From: Verrucomicrobiales bacterium
GTDB lineage: Bacteria; Verrucomicrobiota; Verrucomicrobiia; Verrucomicrobiales; DEV007
Assembly: GCA_002696885.1 (NCBI GenBank)
Contig: NZSO01000035.1
Location: 11,872 to 21,244, forward strand
Direction: 5' to 3'
Length of the DNA: 9,373 nucleotides
Below are positions 1 through 6,628 of the stretch, in pieces. A program made the translations under genes and the position numbers. How positions within the stretch are numbered: the first letter of the stretch is position 1; each line of letters begins with the position of its first letter. The notes below the pieces were generated by a model. The model had not been told where the DNA came from and did not search any database. It saw nothing but the letters and a program-made list of their open reading frames with translations.

Positions 1-350
1 ACTTTATCCAATAGATTTTCTCTAATGAGTGCTTCTTGAAGAGTTATTGCATCGATGGGTTTGCCTTCATCAGTAAGTTTAATTATTAATTCGTAAAGTA
101 TTTTATGTGAAGGGACATAAAAAGCATTAGGGTCGAGAACTTGAACGGCATCAGTAGCAATTTCATCAGGTGATTGAAGCATTGCACTAAGGACACCTTT
201 CTCAGCATCTGTGTTGTTAGGTAATGCCCTAGCAATATCTTTAGATAATTCTTTAATCGCTTTTTTGCTGCTTGAAGAATCTAGTAATGAGGGGGCATCC
301 CTGATATTTGATTCAACATTTGAAGTTGACTCTATTTTGGCATTTTCCAT
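1..350 (-). CDS. dnaB: Replicative DNA helicase DnaB, N-terminal part (cut by window edge)
   Basis: Reading the minus strand from the ATG at 350 gives 116 uninterrupted codons that run off the window. After a low-complexity, Ser/Lys-rich lead of about 42 residues comes a typical DnaB N-terminal helical domain: LPNNTDAEKGVLSAMLQSPD at about 43-62, then DPNAFYVPSHKILYELI at about 73-89 and the GKPIDAITLQEAL stretch at about 96-108. This domain mediates hexamer packing and the primase contact. The RecA-like ATPase domain would lie outside the window. DnaB is the ring helicase that unwinds DNA at the replication fork in the cytoplasm. It lies downstream of rplI on the same strand, an adjacency common in bacteria, so the two are probably co-transcribed. 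The start is not certain: the only good Shine-Dalgarno-like sequence (AAGGAG, complement of 373-378) is 22 bases from the ATG, and in-frame TTG codons at 359 and 353 are nearer. The long lead before the conserved domain is somewhat unusual. Confidence 0.93.
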   Translation of the reverse strand, partial: MENAKIESTSNVESNIRDAPSLLDSSSSKKAIKELSKDIARALPNNTDAEKGVLSAMLQSPDEIATDAVQVLDPNAFYVPSHKILYELIIKLTDEGKPIDAITLQEALIRENLLDK

Positions 351-400
351 CAAGATCAATAAATAGAAAAAACTCCTTAGCTAATAAAGAAAATAAAATG

Positions 401-464
401 ATTCACGACATGAATTTTTACATGAGTGATCAAAGGAAAGTGAGTGTTTCGACTTAAATCGAAA
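401..464. repeat. Two short inverted repeats between rplI and dnaB
   Basis: The 122-base gap between rplI and dnaB holds two small perfect inverted repeats. One is TTTCGA/TCGAAA (447-452 and 459-464, 6-base loop), lying 8 bases after the rplI stop. The other is ATTCA/TGAAT (401-405 and 411-415, 5-base loop). Read on the minus strand, the second is followed by a T-rich stretch (complement of about 386-399). Neither stem is GC-rich, so these are at best weak attenuators or processing sites within an rplI-dnaB transcript. Their role is unknown. Confidence 0.3.
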
Positions 465-472
465 TTATATTA

Positions 473-961
473 TTACTCACCGTTAGCTGCATCGTCCTGC
501 GCTGCGGCTGATATTTTAATTTTGAGTGTTGCGTTAATATCTTGGTGAATTTTAACCTCAACCTCAAAATCTCCAGTCCTCTTGATTGGTTTTTTAAGTT
601 GAATCTGCTTCCGGTCTATGTCTCTGAATTGTCTGTCGGTCTCGGCTAATGAATCTTGAATATCTTTAGCGGTAACTGACCCGAATGCTTTGCCTCCTTG
701 ACCTGTTGCTAATTCAAACTTTAATCTCTGTTTGTTTAGTCTGTTTGCCAATTTTGTGGCCGCCTCAATTTCATTAGCTTCTCTAAGAGCTCTAGCTTTC
801 TTAAGGGCGTCTATATGTTTTAGATTACCAGTAGTTGCTTCATAAGCCTTGCCGGTTGGAATTAAAAAATTTAATGCATAACCTCTTTTAACTTTTATAA
901 CATCAGCCTCTGCGCCGAGATTTTCTACTTGCTGTTTAAGGATTACCTCAATTTGAGACAT
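473..961 (-). CDS. rplI: 50S ribosomal protein bL9
   Basis: This encodes 162 residues of ribosomal protein bL9, which binds 23S rRNA at the base of the L1 stalk and helps keep the reading frame. The N-terminal RNA-binding domain is clear: it begins MSQIEVILKQ and carries the family signature GYALNFLIP at 27-35. A long charged central helix follows (about 50-80), then the C-terminal domain with GKAFGSVTAKDIQDSL at 90-105. I chose the ATG at 961 because bL9 proteins normally begin directly with this strand. An in-frame ATG at 988 would add nine residues (MLKINQFKT) not expected in the family. The protein is slightly longer than the usual 148-150 residues because of an Ala/Asp-rich tail. No Shine-Dalgarno sequence precedes the start. 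rplI often follows rpsF, ssb and rpsR; here the upstream neighbour is divergent, so rplI appears to head its own transcription unit with dnaB. Confidence 0.96.
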   Translation of the reverse strand: MSQIEVILKQQVENLGAEADVIKVKRGYALNFLIPTGKAYEATTGNLKHIDALKKARALREANEIEAATKLANRLNKQRLKFELATGQGGKAFGSVTAKDIQDSLAETDRQFRDIDRKQIQLKKPIKRTGDFEVEVKIHQDINATLKIKISAAAQDDAANGE

Positions 962-1015
962 AGTTTTAAATTGGTTAATTTTTAACAATCTTTGACCCTA
1001 AAAAGGGGTGCTTTC

Positions 1016-1042
1016 ATTAGACCTTTTACGAGTATTTGTCAA
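1016..1042 (-). promoter_or_regulatory. Candidate sigma70-type promoter for rplI-dnaB
   Basis: On the minus strand, TTGACA (complement of 1037-1042) is a perfect -35 consensus. TCTAAT (complement of 1016-1021) matches five of six -10 bases. The spacer is 15 bases, shorter than the ideal 17. Transcription from here would give rplI a leader of roughly 45-50 bases. That leader includes a small hairpin-capable ACCC/GGGT pair (995-998 with 1006-1009). A second -35-like hexamer TTGACT (complement of 1048-1053) lies 11 bases further upstream. This is pattern matching only. Confidence 0.4.
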
Positions 1043-1058
1043 GGTGTAGTCAACAAAT
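1034..1058. repeat. Inverted repeat in divergent rplI/propeller intergenic region
   Basis: ATTTGT (1034-1039) and ACAAAT (1053-1058) form a 6-bp inverted repeat with a 13-base spacer. It overlaps the candidate rplI -35 element and the adjacent TTGACT copy. Its place between two divergent genes and over the promoter would suit an operator for a dimeric regulator. A 6-bp AT-rich repeat can also arise by chance. Confidence 0.2.
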
Positions 1059-1164
1059 GTTATTAATTATAGGATTAAATTGTCCAGTTTGATTTCATCA
1101 ATATAGTTTGAGCTCTATTATGTTCATAAAAATAAGATTTTTCGAACCATGCTATTTCAAAATC

Positions 1165-2454
1165 ATGTTTAAATTTTTTTTGGTGTTTTTAACTCTTTTT
1201 TTTACTTCATGTGGGGAAAAATTAAAGAAAGGTTCAGCAAATATTTCCTCCGATCATTTAAGTGGACCTGTTATGCCTAAACCAAATCAGTGGCTTGGAC
1301 ATTTCGGCAGTCATAGAAACGGCATATCAGCAGAGACTAACTTAAATCTTGATTGGTTTAACGCTGAACCAAAAAGGCTTTGGAAGTTTGAAATTGGAAC
1401 TGGTGTCTCGGGGGTTTCAGCAATTAATGATACTTTATTTTCAATGGGGAATAACAAAGGTACTGACACCGTATATTGCCTTGATGGAGTTAGTGGTGAA
1501 ATTATATGGGAGTATTCATACAGATGTCCTTTAGATAAAAGAATGTTTGAGGGAGGGCCTGCTGTTACTCCACTTATAGATGTAAAGAATGACCAATTAT
1601 ATACATTAAGTCATGACGGAAATTTAAACTGTCTTGATTTTAAATCTGGCAAACAAAAATGGAGTCTTTCCTATGTTTCAAAAGTGTTAAATGGGAAAAG
1701 GCCAACCTATGGGTTTGCATGTTCACCCATCCTATACAATGACGATCTTATTATTTCTGCTGGCGGTGATGGAACTTCTATAGCCTCTGTAAGTCCAATC
1801 GATGGTTCTCTAAATTGGAGCTGTGGAAATGGTACTGTCGGATATTCTTCTCCAATTATTTTTAACCTTGGTGGAGTTGATCGAATTGCTCAATTTAATG
1901 CTTCCAAGTTGTGTTTATATGACCCTGAGGGAAAAAAACAAGTAGCGGTTGTCGACTGGCGTACTAAGTACAGCATCAATGCTGCCATTCCAATTTACTC
2001 AAATGGTCATATCCTTGTTTCTTCAGGATATGGTAAGGGTGGCGCTCTATTTAAAATAAATGATAAAAAATTCGATTTGGTCTATGAGACCAAAGATTTG
2101 TTGTGTCAGTTCCAGTCACCAATACTAATTGATGGATATGTCTACGCAGTTTCAGGCGACAATGACAGTAAAGCTAAGCTTATATGTATGAATCTTAATG
2201 ATGGTAAAATTATGTGGAGTGAATCTTTCGGTGGGAATAGAGGTAATGTCATTTATGCCGAAGGGGCTTTAATCGTTTTAACGGAGAGAGGTGAAGTAAT
2301 TAGCTGTAAAGCATCTCCTGAATCTTTTGAAGAAATGGGAAGATTTCAGGCCGTAGGTGGTAGATGCTGGGCTCCTCCTACTATTTGTAATTCAAGGTTA
2401 ATGATTAGAAATAATGCGGGCAGATTAGTCTGTTATAACTTAAAAAAGGGTTGA
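1165..2454 (+). CDS. PQQ-like beta-propeller repeat lipoprotein
   Basis: This encodes 429 residues when started at the ATG at 1165. The N-terminus MFKFFLVFLTLFFTSC is a short lipoprotein signal with a lipobox-like FTSC, so Cys16 is the likely lipidated residue and the protein is probably membrane-anchored and periplasmic or surface-exposed. A low-complexity linker (about 17-40) leads to WLGHFGSHRNGIS (43-54), a variant of the WxQWRGPxxxGxS opening common in these proteins. PQQ/BamB-type blades follow, for example VYCLDGVSGEIIWEYSY (103-119), LNCLDFKSGKQKWSLSY (154-170) and KLICMNLNDGKIMWSESF (337-354). Family knowledge supports a propeller scaffold, not a defined reaction. No adjacent Cys-Cys pair, typical of PQQ alcohol dehydrogenases, is present, so quinoprotein activity is not supported. 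In-frame starts at TTG 1108 and ATG 1120 would put about 15-19 extra residues before the signal and fit less well. A 116-base gap precedes the next, related gene. Confidence 0.85.
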   Translation: MFKFFLVFLTLFFTSCGEKLKKGSANISSDHLSGPVMPKPNQWLGHFGSHRNGISAETNLNLDWFNAEPKRLWKFEIGTGVSGVSAINDTLFSMGNNKGTDTVYCLDGVSGEIIWEYSYRCPLDKRMFEGGPAVTPLIDVKNDQLYTLSHDGNLNCLDFKSGKQKWSLSYVSKVLNGKRPTYGFACSPILYNDDLIISAGGDGTSIASVSPIDGSLNWSCGNGTVGYSSPIIFNLGGVDRIAQFNASKLCLYDPEGKKQVAVVDWRTKYSINAAIPIYSNGHILVSSGYGKGGALFKINDKKFDLVYETKDLLCQFQSPILIDGYVYAVSGDNDSKAKLICMNLNDGKIMWSESFGGNRGNVIYAEGALIVLTERGEVISCKASPESFEEMGRFQAVGGRCWAPPTICNSRLMIRNNAGRLVCYNLKKG

Positions 2455-2514
2455 TTTATTGGAGTATTTTGCTCAGAACTTGAGTTGAGATTGCTCCTAT
2501 TTGAGTCATTTTCT

Positions 2515-2544
2515 ATTGAACAATTAATTATTATTGTTTGCAAT
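2515..2544. repeat. Imperfect hairpin upstream of second propeller gene
   Basis: ATTG+AACAAT (2515-2524) can pair with ATTGTT (2533-2538) and CAAT (2541-2544), leaving an 8-base loop and a 2-base bulge (TG). The structure is AT-rich and ends 26 bases before the start of the next gene. No T-tract follows directly, so a rho-independent terminator is unlikely. It could be a regulatory site or an mRNA leader structure, or chance. Confidence 0.2.
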
Positions 2545-2570
2545 ACCCTTAAAATTCACTACTTACAAAA

Positions 2571-4835
2571 ATGCTAAAATCACTCAGCTCGCCTATTTGT
2601 GTTGTAATAACTCATTTGCTTTTCACTGGCTGGAGTTCTGCTGACTCTCATGAGAATTTTCAGTGGTTCTCTTGGAGGGGCCCAGATGGGAATGGTGTAA
2701 GTCATGAAGCTTACGAAGATTGGAAATTTAACGACAAGCCAAATTGGACATACAATCTCAAAGGCAGAGGAACACCCGTCATTGCAGATGGTAAAATGTT
2801 TGTATTTGGTTATAGGGGAGAAGGTGAAGAGGTTGAGGAGTTGATTGTATGCCTTGATGCAAAGTCTGGTAAAAAAGAATGGGAATATTCTTTCAGAGAT
2901 TACATTAGTGACACAATCTATGACCGCTATTCCATAGGGTCTGCTGCTATCGATCCTGACACTAAAAACGTTTACTTACAGACCACTAATGGTCTTTTTG
3001 TTGCTTTTACATCCGAAGGTAAAAAGTTGTGGGAGCATTCAATGATGGAGAGGTTCGGTAGGTTAACCTTTCCCAATGGTCGAACCGGAGCACCAATTGT
3101 TGAGGGTGATTTAGTGATAATGCATTGCATAACAAGTTACTGGGGAAAACAGGGCCCTGCGCGTGACAGGTTTTATGCTTTCGACAAAACCTCAGGTGAT
3201 ATAGTCTGGATTAGTGAGCCAGGAATCGCTCCCAAGGATAGCTCTTTTTCAACACCAATTGTCGAGACTAGATATGGTACACGTGTTTTCTATGCAGGAA
3301 CGGGTGATGGTAATCTTGTTTGTGTTAATGCTCTTAATGGTAAGCCATTGTGGAGATTCCATATGAGCTATGGCGGCGTTAACTCTAGTCCTTTGATTTA
3401 TAAGGACACAGTTATCTGTCCTCATGGTAAAGAAAACATCGATACGACAGAAGAAGGACGTATGATATCTGTGAAAATTCCTGAAAGCATCGATTTTAAG
3501 TCTCCTCAAAAAGTCTTGCCTGAAAGCACAGAAATTTGGAGAAATGAGACTGTATCTTTTACAAGTTCACCTATACTTGTTGGAGATAGGGTTTATCAAG
3601 TTTCCAAGGTTGGTGAGCTAGTTTGTGTTGATGCAAAGACGGGTGAAATATTATGGCATCTAAAACTAGGAAACGATAATTTACATGCATCACCTTTGTA
3701 TTGTGATGGGAAATTATTTGTCCCCATATTCGGTGGTAAATTTTATATCATTGAGCCAGGAGATAAATCTGGTGAAATCTTACACACTATGGAGTTTGAT
3801 GGTAACTTAATAGGAACTCCTGCAATATGTGAAGGACGCTTGTATTTACACACGACGAAACAACTTTATTGCTGGAATTTCTCATTTAGCAAAATTACTG
3901 GAAAAAAATGGCCTAACATTAATCAAGGCGTTGCTGGTAAAGCTTTTGAGGTGAGAACTATTCCAACCGATGTTCTGCTTCAGCCGAATCAGAAACAAAA
4001 ACTTAAATTTCAATCACTAGACGAAAAGGGTCATGTTTTATCTGAAATAAAAAATGCTGACTTTTCAAAATTTATTCCACCTACTGCTAAGGTAAAAACT
4101 GAAATGGATGCTTCTTTTGAAAAAAATTCCATTTCAACCTCAGAAAATGCCAAAACCTCGGCTGGTGCATGGAAAGGTGGAAGTGGTGAATTAAGTGGAA
4201 TATTTAGGGGAAGAGTGCTTGATAGAATTCCATTCAATGAAGACTTTGAATCTTACAAAGCAATCATTGATTCAACTATTGACCCAGGTGAAAAATTTGC
4301 TTTTCCTCCACTGCCTTGGATTGGTGCAAGATTCAAATGGGAAGTTCGTGAAATTGATGGAAACAAAGCCTTAAGAAAAACACTTGATCGTGTCTTGTTT
4401 CAAAGGGCAATGACTTTTATTGGGCACCCAGATCTGAATAATTACACAATGCAAGCAGATGTTATGACCGATGGTAATCGAAGAATCAAATCAGATGTTG
4501 GTTTGGTGAATCAAAGATATTTAATTGTACTCAAAGGTAATGCCAATCAACTCGAGGTCAGCTCTAACCAGGAAAGACTCAAGGTTTCAGTTCCTTATAA
4601 AGTCAAATATAAGACATGGTATACCCTTAAAACCAGAGTGGATTTAGATTCAGACGGAACTGCTATCATTAAAGGGAAAGTGTGGCCCAAAGGAGATGAT
4701 GAGCCAAGCAAGTGGACAATAGAGGTTCCACATAAAAATGGTCACGGGAAGGGTGCTCCTGGCCTTTTTGGATTTTCACCGCAAAGTCAGAAACCCGTCT
4801 TTGTCGACAATATTTCAATCATACCAAGCAAATAA
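2571..4835 (+). CDS. Exported PQQ-like beta-propeller protein with C-terminal jelly-roll-like domain
   Basis: This 754-residue protein has an N-terminal export signal (hydrophobic at about 9-20, likely cleavage after SSA at 22-24). The mature part opens with FSWRGPDGNGVS (33-44), the classic start of PVC-type PQQ propeller proteins. Blades follow to about residue 436: LIVCLDAKSGKKEWEYSF (91-108), RFYAFDKTSGDIVWISE (200-216), NLVCVNALNGKPLWRFHM (248-265) and ELVCVDAKTGEILWHLKL (349-366). Residues about 460-545 form a linker or Ig-like segment. Residues about 555-752 resemble the concanavalin-like (DUF1080/LamG type) fold, starting NEDFESY, with NYTMQADVM (624-632), WYTLKTRVDLDSDG (683-696) and a closing VFVDNISIIP. 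Such domains often bind or act on carbohydrate, but no catalytic residues can be assigned here. It is predicted periplasmic or extracellular. The next gene starts 2 bases after the stop, so the two are almost certainly co-translated. No Shine-Dalgarno sequence is seen. Molecular function is unknown. Confidence 0.88.
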   Translation: MLKSLSSPICVVITHLLFTGWSSADSHENFQWFSWRGPDGNGVSHEAYEDWKFNDKPNWTYNLKGRGTPVIADGKMFVFGYRGEGEEVEELIVCLDAKSGKKEWEYSFRDYISDTIYDRYSIGSAAIDPDTKNVYLQTTNGLFVAFTSEGKKLWEHSMMERFGRLTFPNGRTGAPIVEGDLVIMHCITSYWGKQGPARDRFYAFDKTSGDIVWISEPGIAPKDSSFSTPIVETRYGTRVFYAGTGDGNLVCVNALNGKPLWRFHMSYGGVNSSPLIYKDTVICPHGKENIDTTEEGRMISVKIPESIDFKSPQKVLPESTEIWRNETVSFTSSPILVGDRVYQVSKVGELVCVDAKTGEILWHLKLGNDNLHASPLYCDGKLFVPIFGGKFYIIEPGDKSGEILHTMEFDGNLIGTPAICEGRLYLHTTKQLYCWNFSFSKITGKKWPNINQGVAGKAFEVRTIPTDVLLQPNQKQKLKFQSLDEKGHVLSEIKNADFSKFIPPTAKVKTEMDASFEKNSISTSENAKTSAGAWKGGSGELSGIFRGRVLDRIPFNEDFESYKAIIDSTIDPGEKFAFPPLPWIGARFKWEVREIDGNKALRKTLDRVLFQRAMTFIGHPDLNNYTMQADVMTDGNRRIKSDVGLVNQRYLIVLKGNANQLEVSSNQERLKVSVPYKVKYKTWYTLKTRVDLDSDGTAIIKGKVWPKGDDEPSKWTIEVPHKNGHGKGAPGLFGFSPQSQKPVFVDNISIIPSK

Positions 4836-4837
4836 AA

Positions 4838-6367
4838 ATGAAAATAGTTATTACCTTATTAACAATAATTGGAATCAATACCCCAATCTTTTCGGAAGAA
4901 TGGCCTGAGTGGGGTGGAAATGGTCATAACAACATGTTTTCAACAGCTAAAGGTATACCTGTTGAAATGGAGCCAGGAAAAAGAAAAAAAGGCACTGAAG
5001 ACATTGATATGTCGACCACTAAAAATGTTAAGTGGGTAGCAAAGATTGGATCCCAAAGTTATGGAACTCCGACAATTGCGGGTGGAAAAGTCTTAATTGG
5101 CACTAATAATGAATCACCAAGGGACGCTCAACATGAGGGTGATAGAGGTATTATTATGTGTTTTGACGAAAAAGATGGATCTTTTCTCTGGCAACTAGTT
5201 ATTCCTAAACTTGGTGCAGGAAAAGTATCTGATTGGGAGTATCTCGGAGTTTGTTCTTCACCCTTAATTCACAAGGACAGAGCTTATTTCATATCAAACC
5301 GATGCAAAGTCGTTTGTGTTGATATGGAGGGCATGGCCAATGGAAATGACGGCCCCTACAAAGATGAGAGCAAGTTTATGGCAACGGGTGGCAAAACTTT
5401 CAAACCAGGTAAAAATGACGGCGATATAATTTGGGTTTTCGACATGCGAGAAGAATTGGGAGTTTTTCCTCACAACATTGCCAGCTCTTCACCCAAGATT
5501 GTTGACGGCAAACTCGTAGTTTCCACATCAAACGGAGTTGACTGGTCGCATTTAAATGTGCCAGCTCCACAAGCCCCATGTTTAATCTTACTTGATTTAA
5601 AGACCGGTGAATTGATTGGTGAGGAAGCTTCCAAGATTGGTGAGAGTACTTTGCATTGCAATTGGTCAAGCCCAATGGTTGCTAATGTGGATGGAAAGCC
5701 CTCTATATTTTTTGGAGGAGGTGATGGGTTTTTATACAGTTTTGACCCAAATGCAAAAGAAGATGATGAAGGCTTTCTAGTGCTTCCAGAAAACTGGAAA
5801 GTGGATGGAAATTTACCTGAATATCGTGTTGATAAAGAGGGTAAAAAAATTAAATACGCAACTTTTGAGGGTCCAAGCGAATTTATCTCTTCACCAGTTT
5901 ATCATAAAGGTAATGTAATATCCCTGATAGGACAGGACCCAGAACACGGTGAAGGAGTGGGTAGGATGTTTTCTGTAAATGCGAAGACCGGAAAGGTTAA
6001 TTGGGATTACACCGAAATTGAAAGAGGAATTTCAACAGTATCAATAGCAGAAGATTTAATTTATGCTGCTGACTATCGAGGTAGAGTTCATTGTGTAGAT
6101 TTTAATACAGGAAAAAAAGTATGGGTTTATGATACAAAGAGTCACATATGGGGATCAACATTAGCCGCTGATGGTAAAGTGTTTATTGGTAATGAGGATG
6201 GTGAGGTAGTTATTCTTAAACATGGACGTGAAATGAAAGAGCTTGGTATCATAGAGTTCTCGGCGCCTGTTTATGCGAGTCCAGTGATTGCCAATGGTGT
6301 TCTTTACATAGCAAGTCAAACTCATTTGTATGCTTTCAAAGAAGGAGCTAAAACCGTTGCTAAATAA
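4838..6367 (+). CDS. Exported PQQ-like beta-propeller repeat protein
   Basis: This encodes 509 residues with a short signal peptide (MKIVITLLTIIGINTPIFS, cleavage probably just before EEW at 20-22). The mature start WPEWGGNGHNNMFS (22-35) is a variant of the usual WRGP opening. Propeller blades include IIMCFDEKDGSFLWQL (105-120), CLILLDLKTGELIGEE (248-263), RMFSVNAKTGKVNWDYTE (376-393) and RVHCVDFNTGKKVWVYD (416-432). Long inserts interrupt blades at about 165-195 and 305-345, the second rich in charged residues. No adjacent Cys-Cys pair and no cytochrome CxxCH motif is present, so a PQQ dehydrogenase role is not supported; a structural, binding or assembly role is more likely. It differs from the preceding propeller in length, inserts and lack of a jelly-roll tail, so it is not a simple recent duplicate. 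It starts 2 bases after gene 2 and is followed after 23 bases by a small membrane protein, consistent with one operon. Confidence 0.87.
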   Translation: MKIVITLLTIIGINTPIFSEEWPEWGGNGHNNMFSTAKGIPVEMEPGKRKKGTEDIDMSTTKNVKWVAKIGSQSYGTPTIAGGKVLIGTNNESPRDAQHEGDRGIIMCFDEKDGSFLWQLVIPKLGAGKVSDWEYLGVCSSPLIHKDRAYFISNRCKVVCVDMEGMANGNDGPYKDESKFMATGGKTFKPGKNDGDIIWVFDMREELGVFPHNIASSSPKIVDGKLVVSTSNGVDWSHLNVPAPQAPCLILLDLKTGELIGEEASKIGESTLHCNWSSPMVANVDGKPSIFFGGGDGFLYSFDPNAKEDDEGFLVLPENWKVDGNLPEYRVDKEGKKIKYATFEGPSEFISSPVYHKGNVISLIGQDPEHGEGVGRMFSVNAKTGKVNWDYTEIERGISTVSIAEDLIYAADYRGRVHCVDFNTGKKVWVYDTKSHIWGSTLAADGKVFIGNEDGEVVILKHGREMKELGIIEFSAPVYASPVIANGVLYIASQTHLYAFKEGAKTVAK

Positions 6368-6390
6368 ATTTTATTTTTTATACCAGAAAT

Positions 6391-6609
6391 ATGAAAGGTA
6401 AGTATGTAATCCTAATTCTGGCAATAATTCTTGGAGTTTTACATCAAGATTTTTGGAACTGGGACAATGATTACAATGTTTTTGGTTTTATGCCAATTGG
6501 CCTTTTTTATCATGCATGCTATTCGCTTGTGGCGGCCACGCTATGGGTTTTTGCTATAAAATTCGCATGGCCAAAAGATCTGGTCGAATGGGCAGAAAAA
6601 GATGATTAA
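6391..6609 (+). CDS. Small two-helix membrane protein, DUF3311-like, symporter partner
   Basis: This 72-residue protein has two hydrophobic segments, about 5-17 and 34-59. They are separated by an aromatic, acidic loop HQDFWNWDNDYNVFGFMPIG (18-37) and followed by a charged tail ending WAEKDD. The pattern VFGFMPIGLFYHACYSLVAA fits the DUF3311-type small proteins found directly upstream of sodium:solute symporters, analogous in position to YhdT beside PanF in enteric bacteria. Here too the next gene, 19 bases downstream, is such a symporter. The likely role is an accessory subunit or assembly factor in the inner membrane; the exact function of this family is not established. No Shine-Dalgarno sequence is evident, and the upstream sequence is T-rich. 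Its size, placement and family-like sequence make it a real gene despite its length. Confidence 0.8.
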   Translation: MKGKYVILILAIILGVLHQDFWNWDNDYNVFGFMPIGLFYHACYSLVAATLWVFAIKFAWPKDLVEWAEKDD

Positions 6610-6628
6610 AAGCTAACCTATCAAAGTA

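Noticed and set aside
447..464. Rho-independent terminator after rplI
   Set aside because: The 6-bp stem has only two G-C pairs and no T-tract follows on the minus strand.
2530..2570. Sigma70 promoter directly before the second propeller gene
   Set aside because: TAAAAT at 2550-2555 resembles a -10 element, but no -35-like hexamer lies at 16-18 bases upstream.
3249..3509. Minus-strand open frame of 86 codons inside the second propeller gene
   Set aside because: It lies wholly antisense to a gene with clear domain structure and its translation shows no recognisable fold or signal; it is a shadow frame.
5400..5675. Two overlapping minus-strand open frames inside the third propeller gene
   Set aside because: They are antisense to well-supported blades, low in any family signature, and mutually overlapping in different frames.
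1165..6367. Propellers as PQQ-dependent alcohol dehydrogenases
   Set aside because: No adjacent Cys-Cys pair and no CxxCH heme motif was found. The blade pattern alone is shared with non-enzymatic BamB-like proteins.
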